From: Akkermansia muciniphila
GTDB taxonomy: Bacteria > Verrucomicrobiota > Verrucomicrobiia > Limisphaerales > UBA9464
Length of the DNA: 64,000 bases
Reading direction: 5' to 3'
NCBI GenBank assembly: GCA_945883815.1
Contig: CAMCYJ010000004.1
Location: forward strand, 1-64,000
Every line of letters starts with the position of its first letter. Position 1 is the first letter of the stretch. Under the pieces are notes generated by a model. That model did no database searches. It was not told the origin of the DNA and worked only from the letters and a program-made list of their open reading frames with translations. Below, one piece after another: positions 28,316-36,413 of this stretch. The position numbers and the translations under genes were made by a program.

Positions 28316-30088
28316 TCAAGTTCGGCTTCCCGCAGCGGTGTCTCCCGGAGTGGTCTCGGAGGAATCACTGGATTCGGTCGCGGCGTTGTTGCGCGGCGTG
28401 TCCTTGTCGGTCGTCACTCCCAGAACTTCTTCGACCGTCGTGATGCCCTCAGCCACCAACCGCCAGCCATCTTCGGACAGCGTCCGCATGCCGGCGGCCC
28501 GTGCGGCGGCCCGAATTTGATCGGTCGATGCGTTCTCGAGGATCATCCGACGGATGTTCTCGTCGGTGTCCATCCATTCAAAGATGGCGTGACGTCCGAA
28601 GAATCCGGTTTGTCGGCAATGACGGCACCCCACGCCTTTGAAGAGCTCCACGTCGGGAGCAATGCCCATGCGGGATCGGAAGGCTTTCGCATGGGCCGAC
28701 GTGTCCGGGACTTTGCATTCCGGACACAGAACGCGGACCAGTCGCTGACCCAAGACCGCTTCGAGCGACGAGGCGACCAAATACGGCTCGACACCCATGT
28801 CGACCAGTCGGGTCACGGCTCCCGGAGCGTCGTTGGTATGAAGGGTCGAAAAAACGAGGTGACCCGTGAGGGAAGCCTGCACTGCGATTTGTGCCGTCTC
28901 GCGGTCGCGAATTTCACCGATGAGCACCACATCCGGATCGTGACGGAGAATGGAACGCAACCCCCGCGCGAAGGTCAGGCCGGCCTTTTCTGAAACCTGG
29001 ATTTGGTTCACCCCTCGGAGCTGATACTCCACCGGATCTTCAATGGTGATGATCTTGCGGACCTCGTCGTTGATCTCGTTCAACGCGGTGTACAGCGTGG
29101 AAGTCTTGCCGCTGCCTGTCGGTCCCGTGACCAACACAATGCCGTGGGGCAAATCAAGAACCCGGCGAAAGCACGCCAACTCCCGCGCTCCCAAGCCGAT
29201 TTGGGACAAGCCCCGCAAGGTCGAGTTCTGTCGCAGGAGACGCATGACGACCGCTTCACCGTGGAGCATGGGAATCACCGAGACTCGGATATCCACCTCG
29301 TTGTCTTCGATGCGGACCTTGATGCGGCCGTCCTGAGGCAAACGCTTCTCCGCAATGTTCAGATGACTGAGGATCTTGACGCGCGAAACGATCGCCGGTT
29401 GAAACTGTTTGAGCTGGGCCGGAAGCGGGATTTCCTGCAACTCGCCGTCGATGCGGTAACGAATCCGGAACTCGTGCTCGAAGGGTTCGAGGTGGATGTC
29501 CGACGCCCGCAATTCGATGGCATCCTTGAGCACCTGGTTGACGAAGCGGATGATGGACGCCTCGTCTTCAGCACCGGCATCCAGGTTGGAATCTTCGGTG
29601 TTCTCATCGACGACCTGGACCGATTTCTCCTCGTCGAGTGCTCCGATGGTGTCGGCACCCACACCGAGGTTCTTCTTCATTTCCCGCAGCAGCGCTTCGC
29701 GGGGAACCAACACCAATTTGAGACGGAGACCGGTGAGGGAGCGGAGGGTGTCGAGTCCGCGGGTCGAGAAGAGCCGGCAAGTGGCAACCTCAATGGTGCC
29801 TTGTTCGCGCCGCAGCGGGAGCAACTCTTCCTTGAGGAGGATGCGAGCCGGGAACAGAGCCAAGACCTCACGATCCGCCTCGACCGATTCCAAGGGTAGA
29901 AATCCAACTCCGTATTCCTGACTCAACCATTCCAGAACCTCCCGCTCATTGGGTTCTTGACCCCCTGTACCGCCTGTTCCTGGGAGCGACCGTGCCTGCA
30001 CGAACGCCGCCGCGTCGGCCGCAGAGAGCTGCCGCTCGACGATCATCCGATCGAGGAGCGTTTGGGTCGGTGTCGAGGCTTCGGCCAT
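28316..30088 (-). CDS. gspE: Type II secretion ATPase GspE
   Basis: 590 residues from ATG 30088; the track start at 30196 is a TTG that would add 36 residues unlike the family. The N-terminal N1E-like region runs to about 145, then the core: DAIELRASDIHLEPFE, Walker A GPTGSGKT (about 322-329), Asp box IITIEDPVEYQL, Walker B DPDVVLIGEIRD and the His box STLHTNDA. Two Cys pairs (CPEC near 455 and CRHC near 488) form the zinc module characteristic of GspE/PilB. It powers pseudopilus extension. Some PilB/type IV pilus ATPases look alike, but the gene set favours T2SS. Confidence 0.94.
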   Translation of the reverse strand: MAEASTPTQTLLDRMIVERQLSAADAAAFVQARSLPGTGGTGGQEPNEREVLEWLSQEYGVGFLPLESVEADREVLALFPARILLKEELLPLRREQGTIEVATCRLFSTRGLDTLRSLTGLRLKLVLVPREALLREMKKNLGVGADTIGALDEEKSVQVVDENTEDSNLDAGAEDEASIIRFVNQVLKDAIELRASDIHLEPFEHEFRIRYRIDGELQEIPLPAQLKQFQPAIVSRVKILSHLNIAEKRLPQDGRIKVRIEDNEVDIRVSVIPMLHGEAVVMRLLRQNSTLRGLSQIGLGARELACFRRVLDLPHGIVLVTGPTGSGKTSTLYTALNEINDEVRKIITIEDPVEYQLRGVNQIQVSEKAGLTFARGLRSILRHDPDVVLIGEIRDRETAQIAVQASLTGHLVFSTLHTNDAPGAVTRLVDMGVEPYLVASSLEAVLGQRLVRVLCPECKVPDTSAHAKAFRSRMGIAPDVELFKGVGCRHCRQTGFFGRHAIFEWMDTDENIRRMILENASTDQIRAAARAAGMRTLSEDGWRLVAEGITTVEEVLGVTTDKDTPRNNAATESSDSSETTPGDTAAGSRT

Positions 30089-30230
30089 GGGGCTGGAAAA
30101 TGTCGGAAAAGTGTCGGAATGGAATCCTGCTGGAATGAGACCGGGAGGTGGCCCTTGAGGAACCGTGTAGAACCTCAGTTCCACACCTTCCTTCAAGCGC
30201 CCCTCCCGGGGTTTTTGGCCTGATCGAGGC

Positions 30231-30860
30231 TTACTTCAGAAGGCCCATCAGAACGGCACGGGCCTCTTGCTTCACGGACAGCAACTGGCGGAGTTCGTCC
30301 TGTGCCTTCTCGAGCTGGGCTTCTTTCTGCTTGGCCGAGGCGCGGTAGGTCGTGAGCTTGGCTTTGATGTCGTCGGCTGACCCACCGGAATCGAGCGCGG
30401 ACTGCAAAGCTTCGGCATCCGGATTGGGTTGGCCAAAACCACCGCGGCCCTGACGACCACCCTGGCCGCCCTGCCCACCTTGACCGCCGGGGCCACCAGG
30501 GCCACCAGGGCCGCCAGGGCCACCGGGGCCGCCGGGGCCGCCGGGGCCGCCGAATCCACGACCCATTCCGGGGCGGGAATCATTGATCTTCTTGATGCGA
30601 GCCTCGATCAGGCTCCACTCGGCATCGTCTTTCACACCGAGCTGTTCGCGGAAGCGCTCCATTATGCGCTGACGCATTTGCTCGGGATCCCAGTTGCCGC
30701 GCCCTTGACGGCCGCCGCCGGGGCCGCCGGGGCCGCCGGGACCGCCGGGGCCGCCCTGCTGAGGAGCCGGAGCGTCATTCTGGGCCAGCAGAGACCCGGT
30801 GGCGGTGGAGAAGATCAGGCCACAGACGGCCAACAGGGAGGCGAGGGATGAACGGTTCAT
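30231..30860 (-). CDS. Exported Gly-Gly-Pro repeat protein upstream of gspE
   Basis: 209 residues from ATG 30860, chosen for the signal peptide (SSLASLLAVCGLIFSTATGSLLAQ). Two low-complexity GGP blocks, one near residues 35-50 and a longer one near 103-138, flank a conserved-looking helical segment (DPEQMRQRIMERFREQLGVK, then DDAEWSLIEARIKKI). The C-terminus (KQKEAQLEKAQDELRQLLSV, then KQEARAVLMGLLK) is also helical. I recall similar helical-plus-GPG proteins in Verrucomicrobia without assigned function; a Spy/CpxP-like periplasmic fold is possible but unproven. Same strand as gspE, 142 bp upstream, so it may lead the T2SS operon. Confidence 0.7.
   Translation of the reverse strand: MNRSSLASLLAVCGLIFSTATGSLLAQNDAPAPQQGGPGGPGGPGGPGGGRQGRGNWDPEQMRQRIMERFREQLGVKDDAEWSLIEARIKKINDSRPGMGRGFGGPGGPGGPGGPGGPGGPGGPGGQGGQGGQGGRQGRGGFGQPNPDAEALQSALDSGGSADDIKAKLTTYRASAKQKEAQLEKAQDELRQLLSVKQEARAVLMGLLK
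30480..30556. repeat. GGNCCNCC low-complexity tract coding Gly-Gly-Pro
   Basis: Short tandem units of about 9 bp (ggggccgcc, gggccacca) inside the exported GGP-repeat protein. A second, shorter block lies at about 30709-30760. Prone to length change by slippage in multiples of 9 bp, which would keep the frame. Confidence 0.8.
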
Positions 30861-31098
30861 GGCTATCGTTGTTGATTGCGGAGTCATGACGACCCCAGAC
30901 ATGAATGCTGACCGCAGCAGTCGGCCATCGGTTACGATTGACGCGAATCGGCTGGGCGCTCGACCGTGCATGAGTGCTTCGACTGAATTGTTTCCACCGG
31001 TCCCCTGGGATTCAACCCTTGGGATCAGGCCTTGGGGCGTTTTCCCGCACAGCAGACTCTATCTGATCCGCTTAAGCCTGCACCCGCCCATTTAACTT

Positions 31099-31560
31099 AT
31101 GCCGCATCTCCACGAGAAAATCGATTTCACCGTTGCCCTCTTCATCGTTCAAGACCGGAAGGTACTGGTGATTCTGCACCGCAAGCTTGGCAAATGGCTG
31201 CCACTCGGTGGACACATCGAATTGGACGAAGATCCGGAGCAGGCGGCGTTGCGGGAGGCCCGTGAGGAAAGCGGTTTGGAGATCGAGCTTCTGGGAGATC
31301 GTCCGCCCACCACGGAGCCCGGTACGCGGGCCCTGATTGCTCCCCGATTCCTCGACATCCACCGCATCCATGCCACCCACGAACACATCGGGATGATCTA
31401 TTTTGCCCGACCCATCGGCGGCTCGCTGAGCCTGGCCGCCGAAGAGCATCTGGACATCCGCTGGTGTTCGCCGCAAGAACTCGACGAACTGGATCCACCC
31501 ATGAGTGGGGCCGTGAAGTGGTATTGCCTCAAGGCCATCGAAGAGGTTTCAGCCACCTGA
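31099..31560 (+). CDS. Nudix hydrolase
   Basis: 153 residues. The Nudix box GHIELDEDPEQAALREAREE + SGLEI matches GX5EX7REUXEEXGU exactly. The N-terminal VALFIVQDRKVLVILHRKLGKWLPLGGH is typical of MutT/ADP-ribose-type members. Substrate cannot be assigned from the box alone. Stands alone on the plus strand, diverging from the secretion locus. Confidence 0.92.
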   Translation: MPHLHEKIDFTVALFIVQDRKVLVILHRKLGKWLPLGGHIELDEDPEQAALREAREESGLEIELLGDRPPTTEPGTRALIAPRFLDIHRIHATHEHIGMIYFARPIGGSLSLAAEEHLDIRWCSPQELDELDPPMSGAVKWYCLKAIEEVSAT

Positions 31561-31664
31561 GCCAACACTTTGGTGGGTCGTCATGGAGTGGCCAATTCGT
31601 TCGCAAGACGAGGCGAGAGCGAGGCGCGGGCCAGCTCGGGGCTTTTTCCTCTTTGGGGTATGCT

Positions 31665-32840
31665 TCAGGGGGATCGGGATTCTGATTCCAGAAGGACTTC
31701 CACCGCCCAGTCCGGACGGGCAACGGCAGGCATCGGAAGCACTTGATCGAAGTTCTGGAAGATCCACAAGTTGGTCTTCATGCCGGACTGCAAAGTCAGG
31801 CTCTGCGGATCGAGCACCGGGGCGAGTTCGACTCCGGATGGCACTGCCAGTGACCACGTTTCTGGTGGGGTAGCGGCTGGTTGGCTCCAGCGCAGGATGA
31901 GTCCCTGAGTCGAATCCAAACCCTCAATGAGCCGCCACTCTAGCGCGGTTGAATCGCGGACCTTCTTCCGTCCCAACTCACGCGGCTTGCCAGCTTCCCA
32001 AACCCTGAGAACCACCGTAGTTCCCTGCCCATCGGCTGTTTTCAGCCGCAATTGGCGCTGCGCAAAGAGCCCTTGTTCCTGCGGTCCTTCGTAACGCCGA
32101 TTCCGACCGCCGCCGCGGACGATTTCCGGGTGGAATGTGACCCAGGCCCAGAAAAAGGAAACCGGCAAGGCCGCGATGAGGACCAAATGGAACAGTAATC
32201 CGCCAGCAAAGGCCCCCCAACCTCGGCCCCTTCGAGGTTTCTGAACGCTTCGAAAACGCGAACGAAGATAGGCCCCCACCAGCAACAAAGTGAAGATGAA
32301 CCCCGCGATCCACCGCGGCAGCAAAAACTCTGAATCACCCCCCTCAACGCCCCCGCGGCCCAAAACCACGGAACCGAGAATCCCGCCGACCAGCATCAAC
32401 AAACCCCGAATGCCAGCCGTTGCGAAAACAGCCCACGCCCGGCCGCGACGCTCGGGATCCGGACCGTGGAGCCGCCGAAGCGCCAGTCCTCCGAATATTG
32501 AGGCCAAAAAACCTGCCCACACAGCAGCAAACAATATCCCGAATAGCGGGCCCACGGCGTTCATTTCCATCGCCATCATCCGCTGAAACAGCAATCCAGG
32601 GGCGATGAGGAGAATGACGAACGAGGGCACCGACAAGACAGCTGCGATCCAAGATAGCCGTGACCATCGCCGGATGATCGGCGGTATTGAAACCACTTCA
32701 GTTGAGCTGTCGGATGTGTTGATAGATTCGAGCTTTAGCCCAAAATTTCTCCATTGGCGACACCTTGTCGCTGACCCGGGAAAACTCACCGGAGATGATC
32801 CTCTCCTGTGGAATTCACTTTCAGCCGGGAATGCCCCCAC
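31665..32840 (-). CDS. Integral membrane protein of unknown function
   Basis: About 391 residues at most; the true start is uncertain because the first roughly 50 residues are not membrane-like and no other Met occurs before residue 87 (a GTG near residue 49, before SIPPIIRRWSRLSWIAAVLS, is possible). About five hydrophobic helices: WIAAVLSVPSFVILLIAPGL, GPLFGILFAAVWAGFLASIF, GIRGLLMLVGGILGSVVLG, WIAGFIFTLLLVGAYL and FHLVLIAALPVSFFWAWVTF. A soluble, beta-rich C-terminal part (LRLKTADGQGTTVVLRVWEA) follows. I do not recognise the family. Confidence 0.6.
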   Translation of the reverse strand: MGAFPAESEFHRRGSSPVSFPGSATRCRQWRNFGLKLESINTSDSSTEVVSIPPIIRRWSRLSWIAAVLSVPSFVILLIAPGLLFQRMMAMEMNAVGPLFGILFAAVWAGFLASIFGGLALRRLHGPDPERRGRAWAVFATAGIRGLLMLVGGILGSVVLGRGGVEGGDSEFLLPRWIAGFIFTLLLVGAYLRSRFRSVQKPRRGRGWGAFAGGLLFHLVLIAALPVSFFWAWVTFHPEIVRGGGRNRRYEGPQEQGLFAQRQLRLKTADGQGTTVVLRVWEAGKPRELGRKKVRDSTALEWRLIEGLDSTQGLILRWSQPAATPPETWSLAVPSGVELAPVLDPQSLTLQSGMKTNLWIFQNFDQVLPMPAVARPDWAVEVLLESESRSP

Positions 32841-32858
32841 CTAGACTGGCCCCGCTGT

Positions 32859-32932
32859 TGGCCGATGGTGTAATGGCAGCACAGGGGTCTTTGAAGCCCT
32901 TAGTCATGGTTCGAATCCATGTCGGCCAACCA
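32859..32932 (+). tRNA. tRNA-Gln (anticodon UUG)
   Basis: 74 nt with encoded CCA. Acceptor TGGCCGA pairs with TCGGCCA. Anticodon arm GGGGT-CTTTGAA-GCCCT gives anticodon TTG at 32891-32893. T arm contains GGTTCGAATCC. Reads CAA, and CAG by wobble. Confidence 0.97.
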
Positions 32933-33073
32933 TTCTCTCGCTTCGCTCGAAGCCGCATTTCGCGGCCCTGTTATCACTCCCCGGGTCCGGTTCGAAGGAC
33001 TGCAGGATACGCAGAGGCAACAACGGTTTTTCCTCTTCAGCCTGTGGGATTAGATCCTTCGACGATTAACAAA

Positions 33074-33104
33074 AAACCCGCCTTGTTCAGGCGGGTTTGC
33101 TTTT
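33074..33104. terminator. Bidirectional terminator between tRNA-Gln and a minus-strand gene
   Basis: AAACCCGCC / GGCGGGTTT, a perfect 9-bp stem with a 7-nt loop. It is followed by GCTTTT on plus and TTTTTTG (via the A-run at 33071-33076) on minus, so it can end both the tRNA transcript and the convergent gene. Confidence 0.85.
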
Positions 33105-33168
33105 CAAGAGGTACTCTGAGGAGAGGCTATTCAGAAGGGGCCACAGACCAGCCCGAACCGATAGCGTC

Positions 33169-33468
33169 TTACTTGACTTCCTCGATCTTGGTGACCGCCA
33201 ACTCGCCGTGTTCCTTGTCCAAGGTTCCGGTCACTTTGATTTTCTTGGTCTCGCTGCAGATTTCCTTGTGGAAACCCTTGGAGACGTCACCGGTGAGCTT
33301 GTAGGTGGCGGTCTTGTCGCCATCCTTGACCTCGACAACATTCTGGCACTTATCGGCCTTTTTGAGGGCGCACTTCAGGCACTTGCCTTCGCCGGTGAGG
33401 GTAACGTCCTTGGCGAAAGCGGCGGTGGACAAAGCGGCCATGGCCGCGACAGCGAGGACGAGTTTCAT
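33169..33468 (-). CDS. Small exported Cys-containing protein
   Basis: 99 residues from ATG 33468, chosen because a clean signal peptide follows (KLVLAVAAMAALSTAAFA). The mature part has VTLTGEGKCLKCALKKADKCQ, with CxxC plus a third Cys, and SKGFHKEICSETKKIKVTGT with a fourth. The Cys-x-x-Cys-x-Leu and Lys-x-Cys-Gln arrangement recalls the DUF6370 small periplasmic family of PVC bacteria, likely binding a metal or forming disulfides; this is recall, not a search. Isolated, with its own terminator. Confidence 0.7.
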   Translation of the reverse strand: MKLVLAVAAMAALSTAAFAKDVTLTGEGKCLKCALKKADKCQNVVEVKDGDKTATYKLTGDVSKGFHKEICSETKKIKVTGTLDKEHGELAVTKIEEVK

Positions 33469-33552
33469 GATGTTATTATCTGTTATTTTCTGAAGCACAC
33501 AATCATCTCTTACCCGAATTAGCAAGCTCTTAATTGGTACGCGACATTTCAC

Positions 33553-34294
33553 GACTCCGGCCTAGGAGCCAATGCCTTTGGATGACCCTGTTGAGGGATT
33601 CAAACGTCCCGAGACCCCTACATTGGCGGATGTGGGGAAAATGCGTGGGAATAATTGGACGAGCCAAGAGCCTCTCCACATCACAGCCATTTCGGGGATT
33701 TTGACGCCTCCATGAACACCCTAACAGTTCGTTAATGTTATCGACTACCGGTTAGGCCTATTTTGAATAAGGTTAACGATATTTAAATGCGTTTTGACAG
33801 TTACCGCCTCAAAGCCCTCCTTGACAGGAATGAACGCCGATCTCCTCTCCCTCATTATTTGGAACCTGCCTGATAATGAGGAGGGGTTTTGTTTGGGAGG
33901 GAAGGGTTCAATTGGCAAGGCGCAAGAAAGAAGCAGGCCCGCAGCGGTCTGTGGCCGACAAGCAACGCTGCCAGCGGGCCCTCCCCGTTTTCAGACAGAC
34001 TCTTAGCCAACGATTGGGGTTGGCTTAAATGTTCCACGTGGAACATTGGATTGGAATCACTCCCTCGCGGGACATCTCAGGCGGGGCGCCTGAAAGGACC
34101 GGATGGAGATCGCCTCTGCGGTGTCCTCCGGAGGAACCTAAATCGTTTCACCTCCCAGCCCCCCCTTTCGACCAGATTCCGGAGCCTCACAGGGATCTCC
34201 TGGATCGGTCCGATGATCAAGGCAGGATCACGAGCAGATACTCGAGGGTTCTGCGCGGGATTGCTGATTCCGGAGGAATCAATACCTTCACGGC
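33553..34294. other. Non-coding block upstream of mnmG (AT-rich island, hairpins, parS)
   Basis: About 740 bp with no convincing gene. It contains an AT-rich stretch at about 33715-33795 (GTTAATGTTATCG, AAGGTTAACGATATTTAAATG), unusual for this GC-rich window. A hairpin follows (CCTCATTAT 33850-33858 / ATAATGAGG 33873-33881, then GGGGTTTTG), then a GC-rich stem (33936-33946 / 33966-33980) followed by CTCCCCGTTTTC. A perfect parS lies at 34030. No TTATCCACA-type DnaA box is visible, so this is a candidate origin-adjacent or leader region only. Confidence 0.5.
34030..34045. promoter_or_regulatory. parS centromere site 1
   Basis: TGTTCCACGTGGAACA, a perfect 16-bp palindrome equal to the ParB-binding consensus (TGTTYCACGTGRAACA). 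The symmetry extends to 20 bp (AATGTTCCAC/GTGGAACATT). Located 250 bp upstream of mnmG in non-coding DNA. Confidence 0.92.
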
Positions 34295-36283
34295 ATGTTC
34301 GTCTATCCGAAGCGGTATGATGTCATTGTAGTCGGAGCCGGCCATGCTGGAGTTGAGGCGGCATTGGCAGCCTCTCGAATGGGCTGCAAGACTCTCCTGC
34401 TGACCATCAATTTGGATACCATCGGACAAATGTCCTGCAATCCGGCGGTTGGCGGGCTTGCCAAGGGTCATCTCGCCCGAGAGATCGACGCTCTAGGTGG
34501 AGAGATGGGCAAGACCACCGATCTCTGCGGGCTTCAATTCCGGATGTTGAACACCAAGAAGGGGCCGTCTGTCTGGGCTCCTCGGGCCCAATGCGATAAG
34601 AAGGCCTACCAATTCCGTTTGAAGTGGGTTTGCGAGCGCCAACCCCTATTGGACTGCAAACAAGGCCAGACCGTGAGTTTGCTCCATCGGGAAGGTCAGG
34701 TTTATGGGGTACAGACGGCTCTGGACGTCCAATTCCTCGCTGAAACGGTCGTGGTGACCACCGGAACGTTCCTGCGGGGTCTGATGCACATCGGGGCCAA
34801 TCAACAGTCCGGTGGTCGGGCCGGCGAATCCGCGGCCACCGGTCTGTCCGGGTCCTTGGTTGAGATTGGACTCCGTTTGGGTCGGCTGAAGACAGGAACT
34901 CCGCCTCGCTTGGTGCGTCAGTCCATCGATTTTACCCGAACAGAGCCCCAACAGGGAGATGAACCGGTTCCTTGGTTCACCTATTGGAAGGAAGACCTCT
35001 GGAACGATCCCTTGTTCCACGTGGAACATCGCGCCGGGAGTTCCGCTTCCCAAACTGGCCCCTACCCTGCCGGGTCCATCTTGGCCCGACATGGCGGTCA
35101 GGAACCCTGTTACATTACCCATACCTCCGACCGCACCCGGGAGATCATCCTGCGGAACCTGCACAAGTCCCCGATGTATTCCGGAGTCATTGAGGGTGTC
35201 GGGCCCCGCTACTGTCCGAGCATTGAAGATAAGTTCGTCCGGTTCGCCGACAAACCTAGGCATCAGATCTTCTTGGAACCAGAGGGGATCGCGACCGATG
35301 AAATCTACGTCAACGGCTTCTCCACCTGCCTTCCCTTCGAGGTTCAGGTGGAAATGGTCCGTTCCATTGTTGGATGCGAACAGGCAGAGATCCTCCGGCC
35401 CGCCTACGCAGTCGAGTACGACTTCTCCGATCCCACCCAACTCTGTCCGAGCCTGGAAACCCGCTGCTGCCAGAATCTCTTCCTGGCCGGACAAATCAAC
35501 GGCACCTCAGGTTACGAGGAAGCGGCGGCCCAAGGAATCATGGCCGGCATCAATGCCGCCCGCAGGGTTCAAGCCAAAGACCCGATCGTCCTGCGACGAG
35601 ACCAAGCGTACATCGGAGTTCTCATCGACGATCTGGTCACCAAAGGCACCCTGGAGCCGTACCGGATGTTCACCAGCCGAGCCGAATACCGCCTCCTCCT
35701 GCGTCAGGACAATGCCGACCAACGCCTCAGCCCCATCGCCCGGGACATCGGTTTGCTGCCCCAACGGCACTTTGAACAATTCTCCTCCAAGCTTCAGGCC
35801 ATTCAAGAGGAGGTGCACCGCCTCCAGACCACCCGACATGGTCAGGATCTTCTGTCCGATTTGCTCAAGAGGCCGGAAATGGAGTATCGCTCCCTGCCCG
35901 GTCTCCGGACCGATTTGCCCGAAGAAGTCACCCTCCAGGTTCAAATCACCCTGAAGTATGCCGGCTACATTGACCGCCAAGAAGCCGAAGTGGATCGCCA
36001 GCGTCTCTGGGAAGACCAACGCATCCCGTCCACGTTGGACTATGGACAGGTACCCAGCCTGCGGATCGAGGCTCGCTCGAAGCTCCAGTCCCTTCGTCCC
36101 GCTTCCTTGGGCCAAGCCGGCCGTATCAGCGGAGTCACCCCGGCCGATGTCTCGGTGTTGAGCCTCTTCCTCAAACGAATGATGGCTGCCCCATCCAAAG
36201 CAGAATCGGAGTCCAACGCCTGCTGCTCGGAGGAACACTTAGATGCCCCTGGGGCCCACAATCAGTGCTGCGGAGACCTCTGA
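34295..36283 (+). CDS. mnmG: tRNA uridine-5-carboxymethylaminomethyl modification enzyme MnmG
   Basis: 662 residues. FAD enzyme that with MnmE installs cmnm5 on wobble U34 of tRNAs such as tRNA-Gln(UUG), which is encoded 1.4 kb upstream. Dinucleotide motif DVIVVGAGHAGVEAALAASR, then NPAVGGLAKGHLAREIDALG, GTFLRGLMHIG and the C-terminal TSRAEYRLLLRQDNADQRLS. The length exceeds the usual 620-635 because an extra segment (about 232-262, WNDPLFHVEHRAGSSASQTG onward) is inserted before QEPCYITHT. That insert is encoded by DNA containing a perfect parS site. The gidA/mnmG locus is often near the origin. rsmG is not adjacent. Confidence 0.96.
   Translation: MFVYPKRYDVIVVGAGHAGVEAALAASRMGCKTLLLTINLDTIGQMSCNPAVGGLAKGHLAREIDALGGEMGKTTDLCGLQFRMLNTKKGPSVWAPRAQCDKKAYQFRLKWVCERQPLLDCKQGQTVSLLHREGQVYGVQTALDVQFLAETVVVTTGTFLRGLMHIGANQQSGGRAGESAATGLSGSLVEIGLRLGRLKTGTPPRLVRQSIDFTRTEPQQGDEPVPWFTYWKEDLWNDPLFHVEHRAGSSASQTGPYPAGSILARHGGQEPCYITHTSDRTREIILRNLHKSPMYSGVIEGVGPRYCPSIEDKFVRFADKPRHQIFLEPEGIATDEIYVNGFSTCLPFEVQVEMVRSIVGCEQAEILRPAYAVEYDFSDPTQLCPSLETRCCQNLFLAGQINGTSGYEEAAAQGIMAGINAARRVQAKDPIVLRRDQAYIGVLIDDLVTKGTLEPYRMFTSRAEYRLLLRQDNADQRLSPIARDIGLLPQRHFEQFSSKLQAIQEEVHRLQTTRHGQDLLSDLLKRPEMEYRSLPGLRTDLPEEVTLQVQITLKYAGYIDRQEAEVDRQRLWEDQRIPSTLDYGQVPSLRIEARSKLQSLRPASLGQAGRISGVTPADVSVLSLFLKRMMAAPSKAESESNACCSEEHLDAPGAHNQCCGDL
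35013..35028. promoter_or_regulatory. parS centromere site 2, inside mnmG
   Basis: TGTTCCACGTGGAACA, identical to site 1 and 983 bp away, within codons for LFHVEH (about residues 240-245) of MnmG. It lies in a segment that looks like an insertion relative to other MnmG proteins. Confidence 0.92.
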
Positions 36284-36413
36284 AGCGCTAGGACACGGCG
36301 GTCCTCCGAATCCTGAGACCGACCCAGTCAACCTAGCCGGCCCACGACTTTCGATTTGGAGTGGGCGGTCTGGAGGGTTGCCGAAACCCCCGAAGTCCGA
36401 GTACGGTTAACAC

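Noticed and set aside
30089-30196. 36-residue N-terminal extension of GspE from a TTG
   Set aside because: Although GGGAGG precedes it, the added residues (Pro/Phe-rich) are unlike any GspE N-terminus; ATG 30088 preferred.
33625-33655. TGTGGGGAA and related sequences as DnaA boxes
   Set aside because: Two or more mismatches from TTWTNCACA and no cluster, so not reported as an origin.
33855-34046. 63-residue minus-strand ORF starting MFHVEH
   Set aside because: The MFHVEH start is simply the translation of the parS palindrome; the rest has no homology signal or ribosome-binding site.
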